From Symsagittifera roscoffensis (Eukaryota > Xenacoelomorpha > Acoela > Convolutidae): a stretch of DNA of 60,000 nt. This document shows positions 56,153 to 60,000 of the stretch, piece by piece (positions within the stretch are counted from its first letter, which is position 1; every line of letters begins with the position of its first letter). The DNA lies in the NCBI RefSeq assembly GCF_963678635.1, contig NC_087063.1, positions 30,828,599 through 30,888,598 of the forward strand. Reading direction: 5' to 3'. The notes beneath the pieces are model-generated. The model did no database searches and was not told the origin of the DNA. It worked only from the letters and a program-made list of their open reading frames with translations. The translations under genes and the position numbers were made by a program.

Positions 56153-57089
56153 GATATTAATTGATGGTATAAAAATGACTCAAAGTAGTGTTGTACAGTT
56201 TTACGGGGGTTAACGGCGTTAGGGTTAAAACTTAGGCCGGGTATGGCTAAGTAAGTATCAATAAGTTGATTGCGTAGTGACGCTGGTAGCTGTTCTAGAG
56301 CGTGATGCAACGAGCTTTCACCGACAACAAAAAATCATAAATAGTTTAGTTTTTATACGAAAAAAAAACGGACGCGGCGGACTTATTGACTTAAAAAAAA
56401 TGTTTTGGGTAGATTAAGGGGTGTCTCATAAATTAGCTCAAAGTCCCTTCATCGACTCAGAGTAAAGCTGAAGTCGCCGGAGCTCAAAATAATTTAACTG
56501 ACTGAATTTTTTTTTTTGAATTTATATAAATGAAATTGAAATCTTCAAGCGTTATCGTCGAGGGTGTTAAGTTTCGATAGAAAGTTCTTTTTTGACTTTG
56601 TTTTCAGTTTTTTGCAGTTTTTTGATGAAGGGATGTTTACCGGGTTTGAGCAAACCGGGTTCAAAATCTTGGCCCAAAATTTCACAAACAAACTATAACA
56701 TTCGCTTTCATACTAGGGTACAAACGTTTGACCCAACAATTTGCAAAAAGCTGGGTCTCTTGTTTTTTTTTTTTAAACAAATGTGTTTTACCGAAAAAAG
56801 TTTCTAGTACATGAAAACGTGTTTTGTCATTATGAGCACTTTGGTAAATGTATAATTATGTGACATCAAAATTTATAGCACATGGATAAATGATGGGCAA
56901 ATCAAACCGAGGAGGGAGGCGCTTGGCTTGTCTTACAGTTTTCTGTAGTTTTTTATATCCACCGTAAATAGTCACTTAGTCAGGAGTCTGTCAGACAGCA
57001 CCCTCTGTAAACCACACAGTTGCCTTCTGGTGTGGCTCTTTTGCTTCAAGAGCACGCGTATATTTGACGTCTAAATTAGGATACATAGC

Positions 57090-57395
57090 TTAAACTTCGT
57101 TATTTTTGTTTTGAGTTTTCGCATCTCGCTCGTCTTCTAGAACATCAGTAGCATGTAAATGAGCTTCTCCCTCGTAAATTTCGAAATCGTTTAGACTTTT
57201 GGAACAGGTCCAAAAGTGGACGGCGTCATCTCTGGATACTGTATTACAGTCGGGAGATATCAAGTTGGCGAAGAAACAGCCGACAACTGTTGACTCGTGA
57301 CTACCGAAAGAATTCGCAAAAAAGCCTTTGATCCACTCGGCAGCGAGTTCACGGGTCGAGGCACCAAAATATGCAAATAAAAAGCTGTCGTCCAA
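57090..57395 (-). CDS. Leader ORF starting at the BEL/Pao 5' LTR border, 101 codons
   Basis: The frame begins in the last bases of the LTR and crosses the primer-binding site, running uninterrupted for 101 codons (ELAAEWIKGFFANSFGSHES .. DAVHFWTCSKSLNDFEIYEG). It is intact although the pol frames are broken. It is not a gag or pol domain I recognise; it may be an acquired ORF or chance. Confidence 0.35.
   Translation of the reverse strand: MDDSFLFAYFGASTRELAAEWIKGFFANSFGSHESTVVGCFFANLISPDCNTVSRDDAVHFWTCSKSLNDFEIYEGEAHLHATDVLEDERDAKTQNKNNEV
57347..57366 (-). other. Candidate primer-binding site
   Basis: TGGTGCCTCGACCCGTGAAC on the - strand, five bases after the LTR end, begins TGG as expected for pairing with a tRNA 3' CCA. 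The reverse complement ends GGTCGAGGCACCA. The tRNA species is not assigned. Confidence 0.6.
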
Positions 57396-57774
57396 AGCTT
57401 GATTTTGAATATTAGGAGCTTTTGGTCTTTATCGGCTCAAAACACAAACAATTTCGTTAAGCAGACGACTTTGAACAGCACCGATATCAAGCGTGAGAGT
57501 GCGTTCATACTTCGGCAAAACCCGGCTTTATTGACATTCAAAAACATGTGAATCAAGGTCGGCCAAGGTCGTTTTATGAACTAAATTGTTAAATTTTACT
57601 AAATAAGCAAAAAAGTTTTGGTGGGGTGGTTCGAACCCGGTTACGAATGGTCAGTTTGTAGTTCCGGTCGGTAGCGTAATCCGCACGGCCGTTGTCTCTA
57701 TTTTTTACTGCCAAACTATAGTTCAAACTTGTGTTATATGCATTATTCCCTAATTTACTATTTGCTCAGCAACA
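57372..57774 (-). repeat. 5' LTR of the BEL/Pao element
   Basis: On the - strand it begins TGTTGCTGAGCAAATAG and ends ..CTTTTTATTTGCA. A tRNA-like stretch at about 57621-57695 includes GGCCGTGCGGATTACGCTAC and GGGTTCGAACC. Confidence 0.88.
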
Positions 57775-57779
57775 AAATA
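57775..57779. repeat. Target-site duplication AAATA (right)
   Basis: Matches 49716-49720 exactly. Confidence 0.75.
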
Positions 57780-57784
57780 CTTAA

Positions 57785-58385
57785 CAATTATAGCCGGTTG
57801 CTGTAGCACAGCGGATGTTCCGACCATAGTCTTGAAAATACGAAAAAAATTTTTTTTTTATTGATTAAGTGTCGTTTTGTTTTCTGCGCGCTGTGATAAA
57901 TTTAGCTCAACAAAAATTGGACTATAGACATATTTGACAGTCACAGCAAAAAAGGCCAATTGGAAACAATTTTTTCGAAAAAAAATGACTTAAAAAAACG
58001 ACGAAGAAAATTTATATCAGATTATACTACCGTTTTTTTGAGATGAGTCTAAATTCGAGATTCAAGATGAGTCTAAATTTTCAACCCGGTTTTTATCGAC
58101 ACTGTGGAAAGTTTCTAGAAATTTTGTAATGTCGTTCGCATCACGACTGAGCTGGCTTTAGTATGATATAGCACTCAACCCAGTCCGATGATGATTTGTG
58201 GTACCTGATTTGGTGTGGAAAACAAAAAGAAAAAATTGAAAAAAAACTAAAACACGCGAATCAAACTTCTTCCCCATTTTCAAAGATCGAGACCAAAAGT
58301 TATAAAGAACTAAAACAAACTATACCTGAAAAAAAAATTCCTCCACATATTTCAAATGGTCGGAACAAAAAGTGACAATCTCGGG
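57785..58385. mobile_element. MITE-like element with GTTCCGACCAT / ATGGTCGGAAC ends
   Basis: The left part (ATAGCCGGTTGCTGTAGCAC, ATGTTCCGACCATAGTCT) matches 38410; the right part (GGTACCTGATTTGGTGTGG, CTTCCCCATTTTCAAA) matches 38650 and, inverted, 45207. It abuts the BEL/Pao target duplication. Confidence 0.5.
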
Positions 58386-58457
58386 TTTTTTCTGCATTGA
58401 ATATGCTGCGCACGGATTATCAAGGTCAATATAAATAATGTCTTTTTTACCCGTTAG

Positions 58458-58480
58458 ATAAGGACTCCGAGTCCGGATAA
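58458..58480 (+). CDS. Candidate terminal exon downstream of the BEL/Pao element
   Basis: A strong acceptor (TCTTTTTTACCCGTTAG) precedes ATAAGGACTCCGAGTCCGGA. With one carried base (for example G) it reads DKDSESG and stop; directly spliced to the 44715 exon (two carried bases) it would give Lys and stop. The polyadenylation signal AATAAA is at 58733-58738. It probably ends a + strand gene that starts upstream, but the middle exons are not found. The AT-rich 84-codon frame at 58502 is likely 3' UTR. Confidence 0.35.
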
Positions 58481-58732
58481 GAGTCTGAACATGAAAATCC
58501 TATGGCCATACTCTGCATAATGTTTACCGTGTGTTTCCTTTTGAATATATATTTCTGCTACAAACCGCAACTTTTTGAAATTATTTTGGCAAAATATATT
58601 AGAACAAATAAAAAAACAAAACTAAATTTTAGTGAATTACAATTTGTTGAAAAAACTGTACAGTTCGTACTGATTATTAGTGAGACGAGATTTTTTGAAA
58701 TCCATAATTTTCTTGGAATAGTTTTGAATTAC

Positions 58733-58738
58733 AATAAA
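58733..58738 (+). terminator. Polyadenylation signal AATAAA
   Basis: Canonical signal about 250 bases after the candidate terminal exon at 58458. Confidence 0.4.
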
Positions 58739-58759
58739 GTGTTGCAAACGATCTGATTG

Positions 58760-59104
58760 GCTCAGATAGTCTCTCCTATGAACTACAAAATTTCGAAACC
58801 AAAATTGGATGTTAAAATTAGTAACTTAATTTGACCCTGTTCTTAATTTTTTAAAGCATCTAGTCATTACTTTTCTGACTGATGCCTAGTGTGAATTATT
58901 CGACTAGTTTGGCAAGGCTGAGTCTATTTTTAATATACGCTTCGTGGTAAGTAAAGACATTATATTTTTGGTTTGGTTAGACATTTAGGATGGAGGATGG
59001 ACGACTCATTATCAGACATGAGCAATGTTGGGAACTTCAGTTTGTCTAAATTATTTGACAAAACGCTATTGGCAGAACTCATCTCTGAAGATGTGTGGAT
59101 GGAC
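58760..59104. other. Intergenic AT-rich sequence
   Basis: No coding or structural signal is recognised. Confidence 0.4.
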
Positions 59105-59440
59105 CTTTTTTCTTCGACCTTTTTTTTAGGTCGACCAAATTGATTTTCTGACCTCTCCTAAATCACTATAAAGACCCCATTTTGACCAAATTTTCTGCAC
59201 AGGCCAATTTTTCAAAAAACAGGCCAAGACAGGCACTTTTTGGAAAATATTGACCAAAAATCCCACTCAAAATTAGTATATATTGGCTCCCCCCTCAAAA
59301 TTAGTATATATTGGCGCCTTTAGAAAAATTTTAGGGTCAGTCAGCCAAAAATGGATATCTCAAAATAGTGTTAAGGGGGATCCTTTGGGTCGGCAGGGGG
59401 TCGTAATCAGTAGCGGATTTAGGGGGGCGGGGCGGTGCGG
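59105..59440. mobile_element. G-run-ended MITE-like element, copy D
   Basis: It shares GACCAAATTGATTTTCTGAC, ATGGATATCTCAAAATAGTG and CCTTTGGGTCGGCAGGGGG with the copies at 1319 and 6290. A CAAAATTAGTATATATTGGC unit is doubled at 59269-59315. It runs into a second start, AGCGGATTTAGGGGGGCGG, at 59412. Confidence 0.5.
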
Positions 59441-59490
59441 GAGGGGGGGGTTCGGACGCTTTCCCCACCCCCCCCCCCCCCCCCTCCTCA
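59412..59490. repeat. G-rich / C-rich homopolymer block
   Basis: GGGGGGCGGGGCGGTGCGGG followed by another G run, then a C run of over 20 with one A. The G-rich part has at least four runs of three or more G, so a G-quadruplex is possible. Assembly accuracy is doubtful here. Confidence 0.6.
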
Positions 59491-59688
59491 GGGATTCAAG
59501 TGTCTTTTGATAAAAAAAACTTTGAAAAAACACATAAAACGAACGTTTTTTGAGAAAGTTCTCGGGAAGCTCTTTCCACTTCACTGATTTTCAGACATCA
59601 GTTACCTTAAAATCTTTATGATTACAGATTACTCAATGAAGTTTTTTTATTGGTAAAATTAAATGAATATGTGTTATTTTGGGTTCTA

Positions 59689-59694
59689 TTTATT
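59689..59694 (-). terminator. Polyadenylation signal AATAAA (- strand)
   Basis: TTTATT on the + strand, 30 bases beyond the stop codon of the - strand exon at 59724. It supports that exon being terminal. Confidence 0.5.
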
Positions 59695-59723
59695 GTGCAA
59701 TTTTTCGAGCCAATCGGTCACTC

Positions 59724-59969
59724 TTAAGCGATTCTCGTCAAATACCACATTTCGTAGTAGCATGTTTTCCAAGTTCCGAATTCCGGTCCATATTTAGCGC
59801 CTTCTCTTTCAATCAGTTTAATATTAGTCATCGGAACAGAAGCAAAGAACTTCAGTTTTTCCAGCAACAGTTGTTTGAACCGGCTAACTCTTTCTGGTCC
59901 ATCGTAGGGATATACAAACCCGATTGCAATCATACCTGGCTCGAGTCCACCACTGAACCAGTCTATCAC
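59724..59969 (-). CDS. 3'-terminal exon of an unidentified gene (partial)
   Basis: After an acceptor CTATAAG the frame reads 82 codons (VIDWFSGGLEPGMIAIGFVY, PYDGPERVSRFKQLLLEKL, then a Trp/Tyr-rich end) to TAA. Composition and lack of low-complexity bias look coding, and AATAAA follows closely. The rest of the gene lies beyond 60000. The alternation of hydrophobic strand (GMIAIGFVYP) and amphipathic helix would suit an alpha/beta enzyme C terminus, but I do not recognise the family. Confidence 0.6.
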   Translation of the reverse strand: MIDWFSGGLEPGMIAIGFVYPYDGPERVSRFKQLLLEKLKFFASVPMTNIKLIEREGAKYGPEFGTWKTCYYEMWYLTRIA

Positions 59970-60000
59970 CTTATAGTAACGTTAGATTACAAAAGAAGTA

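Larger units (their letters stand above)
49721..57774 (-). mobile_element. BEL/Pao LTR retrotransposon, complete in structure, coding part broken
   Basis: 8.05 kb, on the - strand, flanked by AAATA. Two directly repeated LTRs (49721-50116 and 57372-57774), a primer-binding site next to the 5' LTR and a purine tract next to the 3' LTR define it. The pol remains read in BEL order: aspartic protease, reverse transcriptase, RNase H, integrase and a C-terminal DUF5641-type domain. Stops and frame changes interrupt all of them, and the two LTRs have diverged visibly, so the insertion is old and inactive. It lies between the small membrane ORF (44.7 kb) and a candidate terminal exon (58.46 kb), so possibly in an intron of that gene. 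Confidence 0.9.

Noticed and set aside
58502-58756. 84-codon + strand frame with a hydrophobic start
   Set aside because: AT-rich codons (Ile, Lys, Asn, Phe) and an embedded AATAAA suggest 3' UTR rather than coding.
59360-59584. Pro/Gly-rich frames on both strands
   Set aside because: Produced by the G/C homopolymer block.
1-60000. CRISPR array, operon or bacterial island
   Set aside because: Spliced genes, canonical polyadenylation signals and animal-type retrotransposons throughout; no regularly spaced short repeats with unique spacers.

Overview
The window reads as nuclear DNA of an invertebrate animal. It is AT-rich (roughly two thirds A+T by eye), has spliced genes with GT..AG introns from under 100 bases to 16 kb, carries a BEL/Pao retrotransposon (a metazoan group), and is crowded with degenerate short repeats. 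I cannot fix the phylum from sequence alone. There are no operons, ribosome binding sites, rRNA genes or CRISPR arrays.

Layout. (1) Positions 1-33.4 kb, + strand: the 3' half of a NEK9-like kinase gene. The kinase domain lies upstream of the window; the last RCC1 blades, a long Ser/Asn/Ala-rich linker, a conserved TWLKNEL box, two coiled-coil exons and a Ser-rich C terminus are here. Twelve exons join with [16 protein letters not shown], and a thirteenth (1870-1938) is a possible cassette exon. (2) Inside its 16.3-kb intron (4.6-20.9 kb), on the - strand, lies a complete four-exon HSD17B10-like short-chain dehydrogenase gene (12219 to 5982) with a long low-complexity N-terminal extension. Another intron (2.2-2.7 kb) holds an unassigned Ser-rich ORF. 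(3) 33.4-41.2 kb has no recognised gene: MITE-like elements, tandem duplications, long hairpins and one doubtful hydrophobic ORF. (4) 41.3-43.6 kb, + strand: a complete four-exon PCED1-type PC-esterase (GDSL-like) gene. (5) 44.7-58.8 kb, + strand: a small single-pass membrane protein, either a 44-residue micropeptide or the first exon of a gene ending near 58.74 kb. This interval contains a decayed LINE (about 47.6-48.2 kb, - strand) and a structurally complete but mutated BEL/Pao element (49721-57774, - strand) with two LTRs, 5-bp target duplications, a primer binding site and a polypurine tract. (6) 59.7-60.0 kb, - strand: the 3'-terminal coding exon of an unidentified gene that continues beyond the window.

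The remaining sequence is mostly intronic and intergenic repeats: a tRNA-headed SINE-like family whose 3' end is a short hairpin followed by CTCTGTGT, a second tRNA-like family, an AT-rich family with CTCAAATTGGGT landmarks, foldback and MITE-like DNA elements, and several local tandem duplications. The most interesting signal outside the genes is the 3' hairpin. It is kept with compensatory base changes in dispersed copies, and every copy I found is in the same orientation. The host genes look unrelated in function (mitotic kinase regulation, mitochondrial dehydrogenase, PC-esterase); their proximity seems incidental apart from the nested gene.
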